This document shows, one piece after another, positions 8,756 through 16,512 of a stretch of DNA of 64,000 nucleotides. Source of the stretch: Mesorhizobium sp. Root102. Lineage in GTDB: Bacteria > Pseudomonadota > Alphaproteobacteria > Rhizobiales > Rhizobiaceae. How positions within the stretch are numbered: the stretch's first letter is position 1; each line of letters starts with the position of its first letter. Under the pieces are notes generated by a model. The model had not been told where the DNA came from. It did not search any database and was given only the letters and a program-made list of their open reading frames with translations. The position numbers were made by a program, and so were the translations under genes. The DNA lies in NCBI RefSeq assembly GCF_001425625.1, contig NZ_LMCP01000012.1, positions 506,404-570,403 of the forward strand, given 5' to 3'.

Positions 8756-9796
8756 TCAGGGCAGGCGGTTTGCCTTCTGCAGGGCCTGCTTGGTTTCGTC
8801 ATCGCTCAGCCCTTGCAGGAAGTCGTCCATCTGCGGATCGATGAGACCGGCCCGGCGGGCGACGATGTACCAGGCACCGGCCAGGACAAGGTCCGGATCG
8901 GTGCCAATGCCTTGCATATAGAGTTTTGCGAGGCGGTTCTGGGCGGCGACATTACCGCCCTCCGCCGCCTGCTTCATCCAGCCGAAGGCGGATTTCAGGT
9001 CGCGCGCACCGCCACGGCCTTCGATCATCCAGGCGGCGAGATCGATCTGCGCGGTGTCGTAATTCTGCCGTGCCGCCTGCGCCAGCAGGCGCCTTGCCTG
9101 CACATCGTCTCGTTGCTTGCCGCCGACGCCGTTCGCGTAGATCTGCGACATCGCATATTGCGCGTCGGCGAGGCCGGTCGCGGCGGCGCGCTCGTAGTAG
9201 GAGACCGCCTTGGCTATGCCGGCGTCGCCGGGGTCCTGCTCGACCAGCATCTGCGCGAAATTGAACTGCGCCAGCCGGTTGCCGGCTTCGGCGGCGGCCT
9301 GCATCAGTGCATAGGCCCCCTTTTCGTCCTTCTTCACGTAGCGGCCATCGAGCAGCATGAGCGCATACTGGAACTGCGATTCCGGCACGCCCTGTTCGGC
9401 GGCCAGCGCGTACCATTTCGCTGCTTCCGCCGAATTGAGCGGCACACCGAGCCCGCGCGACAGGATCTCGGCCACCAGCGTCTGCGCCGCCGGGTCGCCG
9501 TTTTGCGCCCGGACCAGCGCGAGATTGTAGGCTGTCTTGTAGAGACCGCGCTGGAAGGCGCCATAGGCAGCATCCGCGGGTTTTGCGCCGAAGCGATCGG
9601 GGTTTATTGTGTCGGCCGACGGCAGCGGCGCCGGTTCCGCAGTGGTGGCGGGCTGTGGCAGCGGCTTGTCGATAGGCTTGTCGCTGTGGATGCCGATTTC
9701 CGGCTTGGGTTGCGGCAGCGGGATGCTCTCCGCGGCCGCCGCCTGGACCATCAGCACCGCAAGCAGAGCCTGGAGGGGAAGCCTCGCCGAGGGCAC
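8756..9796 (-). CDS. secreted Sel1-like repeat protein
   Basis: About 346 residues. The GTG start at 9796 sits one base after the TGA of the ThiE-like gene and behind GAGGA, so the two are translationally coupled. A signal peptide (LPLQALLAVLMVQAAAAE) is followed by a proline-rich linker. Then come about six Sel1/TPR-like helical repeats with the A-x-x-x-G-x-x-x-A-Q pattern (AEAAKWYALAAEQGVPESQF, then KGAYALMQAAAEAGNRLAQF and others). Such solenoids are protein-binding scaffolds; in rhizobia relatives include exopolysaccharide regulators. The partner is unknown. The longer open frame to 9964 overlaps the upstream gene and is not real. Confidence 0.85.
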   Translation of the reverse strand: MPSARLPLQALLAVLMVQAAAAESIPLPQPKPEIGIHSDKPIDKPLPQPATTAEPAPLPSADTINPDRFGAKPADAAYGAFQRGLYKTAYNLALVRAQNGDPAAQTLVAEILSRGLGVPLNSAEAAKWYALAAEQGVPESQFQYALMLLDGRYVKKDEKGAYALMQAAAEAGNRLAQFNFAQMLVEQDPGDAGIAKAVSYYERAAATGLADAQYAMSQIYANGVGGKQRDDVQARRLLAQAARQNYDTAQIDLAAWMIEGRGGARDLKSAFGWMKQAAEGGNVAAQNRLAKLYMQGIGTDPDLVLAGAWYIVARRAGLIDPQMDDFLQGLSDDETKQALQKANRLP

Positions 9797-9797
9797 G

Positions 9798-10445
9798 TCA
9801 GTCCTCGAAGCGCGGCGCGGTCTCGTCGAGCAGCGCGTTGGCGGTGGCGACCGCTGTCTTGGGATCGGTGCCGTCGGCGAACACGGCGCTCGACAGCGCC
9901 ACGAATTCAGCACCTGTGGCGCCCACTGCTTCCACCGAGGCGATGTCGGACCCGGCCATGACAATGCACGGGATCTGGATCATGTCGGCCCACCATCTGC
10001 CGAGCGACAGATTGCGCGGATGCGGTTCGGGCTTGTTGTCGTAACCGAAGCGGCCAAAGAAGATGTAATCGGGCCGTGTCTCGCCAAGCTCGAGCGCGTC
10101 GTCGCGCGTCTTGGCGCCGCCGGTGCCGACCATCATCTTTGCCTGGAAATGCTCGATCGTCTCGGCGAGTTCGGCCTTGGAGACTTCGACATGGATGCCG
10201 TCGGCCTGGACGCGGCCGGCTATGCGGGTGTCGCCGGCGATGATGACAGCAACGCCGGCGGCTTGCGCTGCCGGCACGATCTGTTCGGCGAAAGCCTGGA
10301 AGGAGGCCTCGTCCATGCCGTTCTCGGGCAGGATCAGCGAAGCGACGTCGCCGCCTTCGAATGCCGCGGCGATACGGGCCGCCGGCACGCCGGGCGGCGC
10401 GATCAGTACGATGCGACAGCGGTTGGGGGGCGTTGCGTCATTCAT
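9798..10445 (-). CDS. thiamine-phosphate synthase family protein (ThiE-like)
   Basis: A 215-residue TIM barrel of the thiamine-phosphate synthase/TenI fold. Strand ends are recognisable: IVLIAPPGVP, VAVIIAGDTRIAGRVQADGIHV (the family D-x-x-x-A-x-x-x-x-A-D-G-x-H-x motif), DYIFFGRFG, and a C-terminal AGSDIASVEAVGATGAEFVALSSAVF. The usual V-G-x-S-x-H and G-P signatures are altered (MMVGTGGAKTRDD), so catalysis of HMP-PP plus thiazole-phosphate joining is not assured. It may be one of the rhizobial ThiE paralogues outside the thi operon. It starts at ATG 10445 after GAAGAACC and is coupled to the Sel1 protein gene. Confidence 0.8.
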   Translation of the reverse strand: MNDATPPNRCRIVLIAPPGVPAARIAAAFEGGDVASLILPENGMDEASFQAFAEQIVPAAQAAGVAVIIAGDTRIAGRVQADGIHVEVSKAELAETIEHFQAKMMVGTGGAKTRDDALELGETRPDYIFFGRFGYDNKPEPHPRNLSLGRWWADMIQIPCIVMAGSDIASVEAVGATGAEFVALSSAVFADGTDPKTAVATANALLDETAPRFED

Positions 10446-10509
10446 GGTTCTTCGGGTCCCGCGTTTCGCCTATGCCGGGCGAAGATGGTTGGATTGCGGC
10501 ATAGAGCAA

Positions 10510-10536
10510 AGTGCCCGCCTTGAACAGGCGGGCAGC
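10510..10536 (-). terminator. hairpin after the EamA gene
   Basis: Stem TGCCCGCCT (10512-10520) with AGGCGGGCA (10526-10534) and a five-base loop, about 45 bases past the stop of the EamA gene. Only a weak T-rich tail follows, so termination may be partial. Confidence 0.5.
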
Positions 10537-10578
10537 CGGGATCGCGATGTTTGACCCGCCGGCCAGCCGGCGGCCGCT

Positions 10579-11526
10579 TCACTTGATGGGGTGCGGGCTT
10601 ACGACGGGCGGTTTGCCCTTCCACAGCGTCCAGCCGAGATTCATGCCGGCGGCGGCGATCAGGATGGCGGTGGCGCCGACGATCTGGCTCAGATGCAGCC
10701 GATGGCCGAAGGCCACGACATCGACCAGAATGGCGACGACGGGATAGATGAAGGACAGCGATCCCTGCAGATGCGTCGGCAGCTTCTGGATGGCGCCGTA
10801 CATCAGTATGTACATCAGGCCGGTATGGACGATGCCGAGCGTCGCCAGCATGGCCCAGCTCCAGGCATCGGCCGGAAGCTGGGAAAGATTGGCGAAAGGT
10901 GCCAGCATGACGACGCCGACGCAGACCTGGATCAGCGCGATGAGGTGCGGCGGCGTGCCCTTGAGCTTCTTGGTAACGATGGCGGCAACGGCCCAGAAGA
11001 AGGCCGCGCCCAGCGCCATGACGATGCCGGTAAAATAATCCGTGCCGGCCATGCCGGCATTGGGGCCGGCATCGGGGGCCGACTGCACGATCAGCACCAT
11101 GCCGGCGAAGGCGATGGCCAGCCAGGTCAGCCTGGTCAGGGTCAGGCGTTCGGCGAAGAAGAGCGCACCGAAGCCGACCAGCATGAAGGGCTGCGTGTTG
11201 TACACAGCGGTGGCGATCGAAATCGAGGCGCGCGAGAAAGCGCTGAACAGCAGCAGCCAGTTGACGACGATGGCGACGCCGCCGAGCGCGGCGATGCCGA
11301 TGATGCGCAGCGACAGCCTGTTGCGCAGCAAGCCCAGCGCGGTGCAGATGATGAGCAGCGTCAGCGCGCCGAAAGCGCAACGCCAGAACACCACATCCAT
11401 GATCGGCTGGCCGGACAGGACGACGAACCATCCGATCGTTCCCAGGATCGCCATCGCGGCGGACATTTCGACCGTGCCACGCGCTGTCTCGTTCACAACA
11501 AACCTCCGCATCAGTTGGGCCAGCAT
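10579..11526 (-). CDS. EamA/DMT family transporter
   Basis: A 315-residue inner-membrane protein with ten predicted helices in two EamA repeats. The first covers about residues 20-150 (with NWLLLFSAFSRASISIATAVYNTQPF at its centre). The second is about 165-300 (with LGIVHTGLMYILMYGAIQKLPTHLQG and FIYPVVAILVD). Drug/metabolite superfamily exporters of this shape move amino acids or metabolites. It is divergent from an Lrp/AsnC-type regulator, and such regulators commonly control a neighbouring amino acid exporter. The ATG at 11526 gives the full first helix; M7 is an alternative. Confidence 0.87.
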   Translation of the reverse strand: MLAQLMRRFVVNETARGTVEMSAAMAILGTIGWFVVLSGQPIMDVVFWRCAFGALTLLIICTALGLLRNRLSLRIIGIAALGGVAIVVNWLLLFSAFSRASISIATAVYNTQPFMLVGFGALFFAERLTLTRLTWLAIAFAGMVLIVQSAPDAGPNAGMAGTDYFTGIVMALGAAFFWAVAAIVTKKLKGTPPHLIALIQVCVGVVMLAPFANLSQLPADAWSWAMLATLGIVHTGLMYILMYGAIQKLPTHLQGSLSFIYPVVAILVDVVAFGHRLHLSQIVGATAILIAAAGMNLGWTLWKGKPPVVSPHPIK

Positions 11527-11583
11527 AATCTCATGCGGTCGCGAAGCTTTCCATCGGACGAGAAAGGAGATATGGGTAAATTA

Positions 11584-11598
11584 CCTAATTATATTAGG
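11584..11598. promoter_or_regulatory. perfect palindrome, likely Lrp/AsnC-family operator
   Basis: CCTAAT, TAT, ATTAGG: a 15-base perfect inverted repeat in an AT-rich patch of an otherwise GC-rich region. It lies between the divergent EamA gene (start 11526) and the Lrp-like gene (start 11629). This is the expected place and type of site for an autoregulating AsnC-family protein. Confidence 0.65.
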
Positions 11599-11628
11599 CC
11601 ATGGTTCCAAATCATCGAGAAATGTAAG

Positions 11629-12108
11629 ATGCTGGACGATCTCGACCGAAATCTCCTTGAAATCCTGGTCAAGGATGCGCGGACCTCGCTGAAGGAACTG
11701 GCCGCCCAAGTCGGGCTGTCGTCGCCAAGCGTTTCGGAGCGGCTTCGACGGCTCGAGGAGCGCGGCGTCATCCGGGCGTTCACCGTCGAGATCGATCCGC
11801 TGGCGCTCGGCTATACCTTGCAGGCCATAGTGCGCATCCGGCCGCTGCCAGGCAAGCTGCACATCGTCCAGAAGCTGATCGAGGAGATTCCCGAATTCGG
11901 CGAATGCGACAAGGTGACGGGCGATGATTGTTTCGTCGCCCGTCTGTTCGTGCGTTCGATAGGCGATCTCGACGGGATTCTCGACCGTATCGCCGACAAG
12001 GCCGAGACAAGCACCGCCATTATCAAGGCGCAGCCGATCCGTCGCCGGCCGCCGCCGCTCGACGCAGCATCGCCTCGTGATAGGGCACAAGCCTTGCAGG
12101 CGTCCTGA
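11629..12108 (+). CDS. Lrp/AsnC family transcriptional regulator
   Basis: A 159-residue regulator. The N-terminal winged helix-turn-helix (MLDDLDRNLLEILVKDARTS then LKELAAQVGLSSPSVSERLR) is followed by a RAM effector domain beginning near residue 60 (FTVEIDPLALGYTLQAIVRI) and ending in STAIIKAQPI. Proteins of this type form octamers and sense amino acids. I start at ATG 11629. An in-frame ATG at 11572 has a strong AAGGAG only two bases away, but using it would put the palindrome at 11584-11598 inside the coding region. The likely target is the divergent exporter gene. Confidence 0.9.
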   Translation: MLDDLDRNLLEILVKDARTSLKELAAQVGLSSPSVSERLRRLEERGVIRAFTVEIDPLALGYTLQAIVRIRPLPGKLHIVQKLIEEIPEFGECDKVTGDDCFVARLFVRSIGDLDGILDRIADKAETSTAIIKAQPIRRRPPPLDAASPRDRAQALQAS

Positions 12109-12275
12109 GCCGGACCGGCCACGCCCTGGTTTCAGAGGGCTGATCGCAGCGGGTGGAAAGCCGGCAGCCGGTGGGCCGGATGTGCGGCCGCCACGCTCAT
12201 ATTTGCTGTCGCTCCCCCCGACATTCTGGGCTATTCAAACGTCGACACGCTTTCCTTTCGGACCAGTCCCCTCCC

Positions 12276-13046
12276 ATGTCAGGCCTGCTTCTCGATCCGT
12301 GGTTCTACGCGGCTGCCATTCCGGCGGTCATTCTAGTCGGCCTGTCCAAGGGCGGCTTTGGCGGCGCAGTCGGCTTTGTCGGCGTGCCGCTGATGGCGCT
12401 GACCATGCCGCCGGTGCAGGCGGCGGCCATCCTGTTGCCGATCCTGTGCGTGATGGACATCGTCTCGGTGTGGGCATGGTGGAGCGTCTATGACCGCAAG
12501 ATGCTGGTCGACATGATGCCGGGCGCCGTCATCGGCATCGGCCTTGGCTGGCTGACGGCGGCACTGGTGACCGAAGAGGCCGTGCGGCTGATCGTAGGCG
12601 CCGTCGCCATCATTTTCGTCCTGCGCTGGCTCTATCTGCAGTTCCGCCACGGCCCCGACCACGCTGCCGCGCCCAACCGCGTCGCCGCCGCCGTCTGGGG
12701 CACGGTTGCCGGCTTCACCAGCTTCGTCGCCCATGTCGGCGGCCCGCCCTTCCAGGTCTATGCCTTGCCGATCCGGCTCGATCCGAAAGTTCTGTCGGGC
12801 ACCGCCGCGATCTTCTTTGCCGCCACCAATGCGCTGAAGCTGGTGCCCTATTTCGCACTCGGCCAGTTCGACACCGCCAATCTGACGGCATCGGCGGTTC
12901 TGATGCCGCTGGCGCCTCTGTCGACCATCGCCGGAGCGTGGCTGGTGCGCCGCATGCGGCCGGAAACATTCTATCCCTTCACCTACGCAACGGTCGCAGT
13001 CGTGGCGCTGAAGCTGCTTTGGGATGGCATCGCTGGCCTGATGTAG
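12276..13046 (+). CDS. TauE/SafE family permease (sulfite/organosulfur exporter type)
   Basis: A 256-residue inner-membrane protein with about eight helices in two similar halves. The family pattern is visible: LSKGGFGGAVGFVGVPLMAL at the first half and FTSFVAHVGGPPFQVYALP at the second, each with the glycine-rich loop of TauE/SafE proteins. These permeases move sulfite, sulfoacetate or other small anions; the substrate here is unknown. ATG 12276 matches the family N-terminus. It is 167 bases downstream of the Lrp-like gene on the same strand, which does not prove a shared function. Confidence 0.87.
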   Translation: MSGLLLDPWFYAAAIPAVILVGLSKGGFGGAVGFVGVPLMALTMPPVQAAAILLPILCVMDIVSVWAWWSVYDRKMLVDMMPGAVIGIGLGWLTAALVTEEAVRLIVGAVAIIFVLRWLYLQFRHGPDHAAAPNRVAAAVWGTVAGFTSFVAHVGGPPFQVYALPIRLDPKVLSGTAAIFFAATNALKLVPYFALGQFDTANLTASAVLMPLAPLSTIAGAWLVRRMRPETFYPFTYATVAVVALKLLWDGIAGLM

Positions 13047-13084
13047 AAAAGGCCGCCGCGCAGCCTTTCTCTCACCATCAGGAG

Positions 13085-13636
13085 TCACGCGGGGCTTGGC
13101 ACGAGGCGACGGCTGCCACCAAAGGCCAGCGCGGCGCCCACCACAACGACCAGCACCATGCCGGCGAGGATGCCGATGTCATGCACGGTCGGCTTGAGCA
13201 CCATATCAGCGATGATCACCAGCATCACCGCATAGTCGAAGCGTGCCGCGCTCATCATGCGCTCACCGATGGCAAGAACGGCCGGTGTGACGCCCTCCTT
13301 GGCGATCATCGCGCCCATGCGCTCGCCGGTCGGCTTGAAGATCAACATGCCGATCGAAAAGGTCGTGGCGTAGCCGGTCAGGCCGATCAGGATCCACAGA
13401 TCGGAGAAGCCAACCCAGAACCAGCACATGATGAGGCCGAAAATCAGCGTCAGCATCGACATCGGTGCAAAAAACCTGCCGCCCAGTTGGCCGCTGGCGC
13501 GCATCGCCTGCAGCTTGTCCTCGATGTTGCCCGCCCGCTCGGCAAGCACGCCGAGCAGGAACAGCACGAAGCCGCCACCAACCCAGAGAATGGCCGAGAT
13601 GACGTGGAGGAATTTAACAATCGAGTACCAGTCCAT
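13085..13636 (-). CDS. DUF2269 family integral membrane protein
   Basis: A 183-residue protein with four to five membrane helices. It starts at ATG 13636 behind GGAG at the proper distance. The family features are a short N-terminus with KFLHVISAILWVGGGFV (His and Gly in helix 1) and later LTLIFGLIMCWFWVGF, GLTGYATTFSIG and DYAVMLVIIADMVLKP. The function of the family is unknown. It converges with the TauE-like gene, and upstream of it is the long divergent gap to the next gene. Confidence 0.8.
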   Translation of the reverse strand: MDWYSIVKFLHVISAILWVGGGFVLFLLGVLAERAGNIEDKLQAMRASGQLGGRFFAPMSMLTLIFGLIMCWFWVGFSDLWILIGLTGYATTFSIGMLIFKPTGERMGAMIAKEGVTPAVLAIGERMMSAARFDYAVMLVIIADMVLKPTVHDIGILAGMVLVVVVGAALAFGGSRRLVPSPA

Positions 13637-13960
13637 GATTTGCTCCTGCAGTGTTCCGGTCAGGTTTGCGACGGCTCGGATTTGCACCGGCCGTCGGAGG
13701 AGCGGGCCTTTAGCGCGGCGCGTGTTTCGGAACGATGTCGCGAGAAAACCAGCTCTGTTTCAGCGCAATGAAGAAGCGGCTGAGATACTGAGCTATCTGA
13801 TTTCCTGCTAATATACGAATCGTCGGGAGGGGGTTGGCGCGACATCGTCCGGAAACATAGCCGATGCTAGTGCGCTAACGCCGGGAGCCCGGCGGCGACA
13901 GCAGTCGCCTGACGATCAACCCATTCCCGCAACCGGGAAAAGGCACTTCGAGGGGACATT
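13637..13960. promoter_or_regulatory. divergent intergenic region with a 16-base inverted repeat
   Basis: A 324-base gap between two divergent membrane-protein genes. The clearest element is AGATA, six bases, TATCT at 13783-13798, embedded in the most AT-rich part of the gap. It could be an operator for either gene. I see no further gene or RNA here. Confidence 0.35.
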
Positions 13961-14341
13961 ATGCAAGGGGTAGCACGGAATTTCTTCACGCTGGCCATCA
14001 TCTATGCGTTGTGCGGCATGGCGCTCGGCATCCACATGGCGATCAGCGAAGACCATGGCCAGATGCCAACCCACGCCCACACGATGGTCGCCGGGTGGCT
14101 GATGTCAGCGGTCTTCGCGTTCTTCTACCATCTGTTTCCGGCCGTCGGGCAGAAGGTCCTGGCCAAGGTTCATTTCTGGCTGACTGCCATCAGCGGCATC
14201 GGGCTCATGATCGGCCTCTACATTCTGCTCGCCGGCAATCCGGGGATAGAACCGCTGCTCGGGATTTCCTCGATAGGGTTCTATGCGGGCATGCTGCTGT
14301 TTGCCTTCATCGCTTTGCCGGCGGTCTGGAAGACGGCCTGA
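13961..14341 (+). CDS. small four-helix protein resembling haem-copper oxidase subunit I N-terminus
   Basis: A 126-residue membrane protein with four predicted helices, preceded by CGAGGGGACATT. Conserved-looking histidines sit at helix ends: GIHMAISEDHGQ, then PTHAHTMVAGWLMSAVF, FFYHLFPAVG and VHFWLTAISGIG. The H-x-H followed by a G-W helix resembles the haem-ligand helix of cytochrome cbb3/bo subunit I. It is far too short for an oxidase, and the copper-site helices are absent. It could bind haem on its own. I do not assign a function. Confidence 0.75.
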   Translation: MQGVARNFFTLAIIYALCGMALGIHMAISEDHGQMPTHAHTMVAGWLMSAVFAFFYHLFPAVGQKVLAKVHFWLTAISGIGLMIGLYILLAGNPGIEPLLGISSIGFYAGMLLFAFIALPAVWKTA

Positions 14342-14414
14342 GCTAAACCAGAGGCAGTGAGGCTGTACTGTTACGGCACAGGATGGCGACGTTCGGTCAA
14401 AAACATCCGCGCCG

Positions 14415-14430
14415 TTAAGGCTTCATTAAG
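14415..14430 (+). promoter_or_regulatory. CtrA-like box upstream of the candidate small RNA
   Basis: TTAA, seven bases, TTAAG: a one-mismatch fit to the alphaproteobacterial CtrA consensus TTAA-N7-TTAAC. It overlaps the -35 position of a promoter whose -10 would be CTATGT (14446-14451), the usual placement for CtrA-activated promoters. Confidence 0.6.
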
Positions 14431-14455
14431 CTTTACAGGTGTTTACTATGTTCAT

Positions 14456-14552
14456 CCAGTGATCTGGATTCTTACCGAGTGGTTGGAGCCACTTTGTTTG
14501 ACGCCTCCCTGTTAAACTCCTGAGAGCCGCCTTATCCGCGGCTCTTTTTTTG
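14456..14552 (+). ncRNA. candidate trans-acting small RNA (AbcR-like layout)
   Basis: A ~97-base transcript is predicted between the -10 CTATGT (14446-14451) and a strong intrinsic terminator. Within it are a small CCAG/CTGG hairpin, an AGTGG/CCACT hairpin with loop TTGGAG, and then an unpaired pyrimidine-rich CGCCTCCCTGTTAAACTCC that could pair with ribosome binding sites. The terminator has an 8-bp stem AGAGCCGC/GCGGCTCT (14523-14545) and a run of seven T. This order (hairpins, anti-Shine-Dalgarno single strand, terminator) is that of rhizobial AbcR/alpha-r15 RNAs, but the family assignment is from memory of layout only. Confidence 0.6.
14523..14552 (+). terminator. intrinsic terminator of the candidate small RNA
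   Basis: 8-bp GC-rich stem (14523-14530 with 14538-14545), 7-base loop, then TTTTTTT. No protein gene ends just upstream; the last stop is 180 bases away. This is the main evidence for a separate short transcript. Confidence 0.85.
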
Positions 14553-14587
14553 TCCGCATTTCAGAAGCGCCCGACGTCGGCTCGCCG

Positions 14588-14603
14588 TTAACCTTCTGTT
14601 AAA
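14588..14603 (+). promoter_or_regulatory. CtrA-like box upstream of rcdA
   Basis: TTAA, seven bases, TTAAA (14588-14602 plus one): the TTAA-N7-TTAA core of the CtrA site, about 115 bases before the rcdA start. In Caulobacter and Sinorhizobium rcdA expression depends on CtrA, so the site is in a meaningful place. Confidence 0.65.
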
Positions 14604-14716
14604 CATGTGCTTGCCTTCACCGGTGACGAAGCGCATTTTCAAGCTTCAGTCAGATAGGGTTCCGGGTGTATCGGCAGGGAGCCGAATCAGCCGGTTGCAA
14701 GTGCAGGGGCGTATCA

Positions 14717-15250
14717 ATGAACGAGCCTTCGAAGGGCAGTGCGAAAACCGTCAAACTGGCGGAGCGCCGGGTTTTCTCGCAATCCTTCAAGCCGCTTTAT
14801 CAGGAAGGCATGGGCCTGGTCGAACAGGCGGCGGAATATCTCGACGGCAAGGGCCGGGCCGAGGCGAAGAAACTGTCCAGGCTGGCGGCCACGCTCTATG
14901 CCGCCGAATCGATGCGGCTGACCACCAGGCTGATGCAGGTTGCCTCCTGGCTGCTTTTGCAGCGCGCCGCGAATTCCGGCGAGATGACCCGCGACCAGGT
15001 CGCGTCGGAAAAGTCCAAGGTGCGTCTCGACACCGCTTCCGCCCATGACGAAGCCGCCGGCTGGGCCGAACTGCCCGAGGATTTCCTGGACCTCGTCACC
15101 CGCTCGCTGCGCCTGCAGGCACTGGTGCGCCGCATGGACGAGGAGATTTATGGCTCCGGCGCCGTGGTCGACATGCAACCGATGGCTCGCCGCTCCAATC
15201 CGGTTTCGGACCAGATCAGCCTGCTGAACACGGCTTTCGCCCGCGGTTAA
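14717..15250 (+). CDS. rcdA: RcdA, regulator of CtrA degradation (DUF1465)
   Basis: A 177-residue cytoplasmic helical protein of the DUF1465 family. The core is visible as AEYLDGKGRAEAKKLSRLAA, then ESMRLTTRLMQVASWLLLQRA and the C-terminal LPEDFLDLVTRSLRLQALVRR. In Caulobacter the homologue is an adaptor that, with CpdR and PopA, hands CtrA to ClpXP at the start of the cell cycle. The start at ATG 14717 is chosen over a frame opening at 14666 because the family begins close to here. A CtrA-like box lies upstream, giving a plausible feedback loop. The disordered C-terminus (MARRSNPVSDQISLLNTAF) is normal for the family. Confidence 0.85.
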   Translation: MNEPSKGSAKTVKLAERRVFSQSFKPLYQEGMGLVEQAAEYLDGKGRAEAKKLSRLAATLYAAESMRLTTRLMQVASWLLLQRAANSGEMTRDQVASEKSKVRLDTASAHDEAAGWAELPEDFLDLVTRSLRLQALVRRMDEEIYGSGAVVDMQPMARRSNPVSDQISLLNTAFARG

Positions 15251-15325
15251 ACCTCGGTCACCCTTCTGTTTCTGGTTTGTTCACATTTCGCTGGCATCGC
15301 TGTCCGCCGGAGGTAAAGTTGGCGG

Positions 15326-15835
15326 ATGGGGGAAGCGATTCGCATCATCGGTATTGATCCGGGGCTCAGGCGCACCGGCTGGGGCATCGTCGAAAGCCTC
15401 GGCAATTCGCTGCGCTTCATTGCGTCCGGCACCGTGAAGTCCGACGACAAGGCGGCACTGGCGACGCGGCTGTGCCAATTGCATGACGGGCTCGCCGAGA
15501 TCCTGCACACCGCCATGCCGCAAGAGGCAGCCGTCGAGCAGACCTTCGTCAACAAGGACGCCGTGGCGACACTGAAGCTCGGCCAGGCACGCGGCATCGC
15601 CATGCTTGTGCCGGCGCGTGCGGGCCTCGTCGTTGCCGAATATGCGCCCAATGCAGTCAAGAAGGCGGTGATCGGCGTCGGCCATGGCGACAAGAAGCAG
15701 ATCCACATGATGGTGAAAGTGCTGTTGCCGAAAGCCACTTTCGATACCGAACATGCCGCCGACGCGCTGGCCATCGCCATCTGCCATGCGCATCACCGGC
15801 AGAGCGTGGCCTACCGGATGGCAATGCTGGCGTGA
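15326..15835 (+). CDS. ruvC: Holliday junction endonuclease RuvC
   Basis: A 169-residue nuclease that cuts Holliday junctions symmetrically as a dimer, guided by RuvAB. Acidic catalytic residues are in place: D11 in GIDPG, E71 in AVEQTF, and the C-terminal acidic pair region around D146 (HAADALAIA). It starts at ATG 15326, in a GGCGGATGGGG context, and ends 13 bases before ruvA, so the three ruv genes form one operon. The function is well established for the family. Confidence 0.97.
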   Translation: MGEAIRIIGIDPGLRRTGWGIVESLGNSLRFIASGTVKSDDKAALATRLCQLHDGLAEILHTAMPQEAAVEQTFVNKDAVATLKLGQARGIAMLVPARAGLVVAEYAPNAVKKAVIGVGHGDKKQIHMMVKVLLPKATFDTEHAADALAIAICHAHHRQSVAYRMAMLA

Positions 15836-15848
15836 GGGGTCATCAAGC

Positions 15849-16469
15849 ATGATCGGCAAGCTCAAGGGCACGCTCGACGAGGTCGACGACGATCATTGCC
15901 TCGTCGATATCCATGGCGTCGGCTACGTCGCCTATTGCTCGGCGCGCACGCTGGCCGCGCTGCCTTCGCCCGGCGAAGCGGTGGTGCTGTTCATCGAGAC
16001 CTATGTGCGCGAGGACATGCTGCGCCTCTACGGCTTCCAGTCGCAGCTCGAGCGCGAGTGGTTCCGGCTGCTGATGAACAATGTGCCGGGCGTTGGCGCC
16101 AAGGTGGCGCTGGCCATCCTGTCGACGCTGGCGCCGGCCGATCTCGCCAATGCCATTGCGCTACGCGACATCGCCATGGTTTCTCGCGCACCCGGCGTCG
16201 GCAAGAAGGTGGCCGAGCGCATCGTCACCGAGCTGAAGAACAAGGCGCCGGCCTATGCCGGCACTGCCTCGGGCACCATCGGCCTGAAGCAGGAGCTCGG
16301 CGACGGCGTGGCATCCGCGCCGATCACCGATGCCGTGTCGGCGCTGGTCAATCTCGGCTATTCGCGCGATACCGCCGCCAATGCGGTGGCGGCCGCGCTG
16401 AAGACGGCGGGCGAGGATGCCGATGCGCCGAAGCTGATCCGCTTTGGGCTGAAGGAACTGGCGCGGTGA
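15849..16469 (+). CDS. ruvA: Holliday junction branch migration protein RuvA
   Basis: A 206-residue tetrameric junction-binding protein. It has the N-terminal OB domain ([12 protein letters not shown]), two helix-hairpin-helix motifs ([15 protein letters not shown] and [16 protein letters not shown]) and a small C-terminal RuvB-contact domain ([16 protein letters not shown]). Length and motifs are normal. It is followed by ruvB after 43 bases. Confidence 0.97.
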   Translation: MIGKLKGTLDEVDDDHCLVDIHGVGYVAYCSARTLAALPSPGEAVVLFIETYVREDMLRLYGFQSQLEREWFRLLMNNVPGVGAKVALAILSTLAPADLANAIALRDIAMVSRAPGVGKKVAERIVTELKNKAPAYAGTASGTIGLKQELGDGVASAPITDAVSALVNLGYSRDTAANAVAAALKTAGEDADAPKLIRFGLKELAR

Positions 16470-16512
16470 ACCCCTGCTTGTTCAGCACTCAACGCTGTGC
16501 AAGGAAGGCAAC

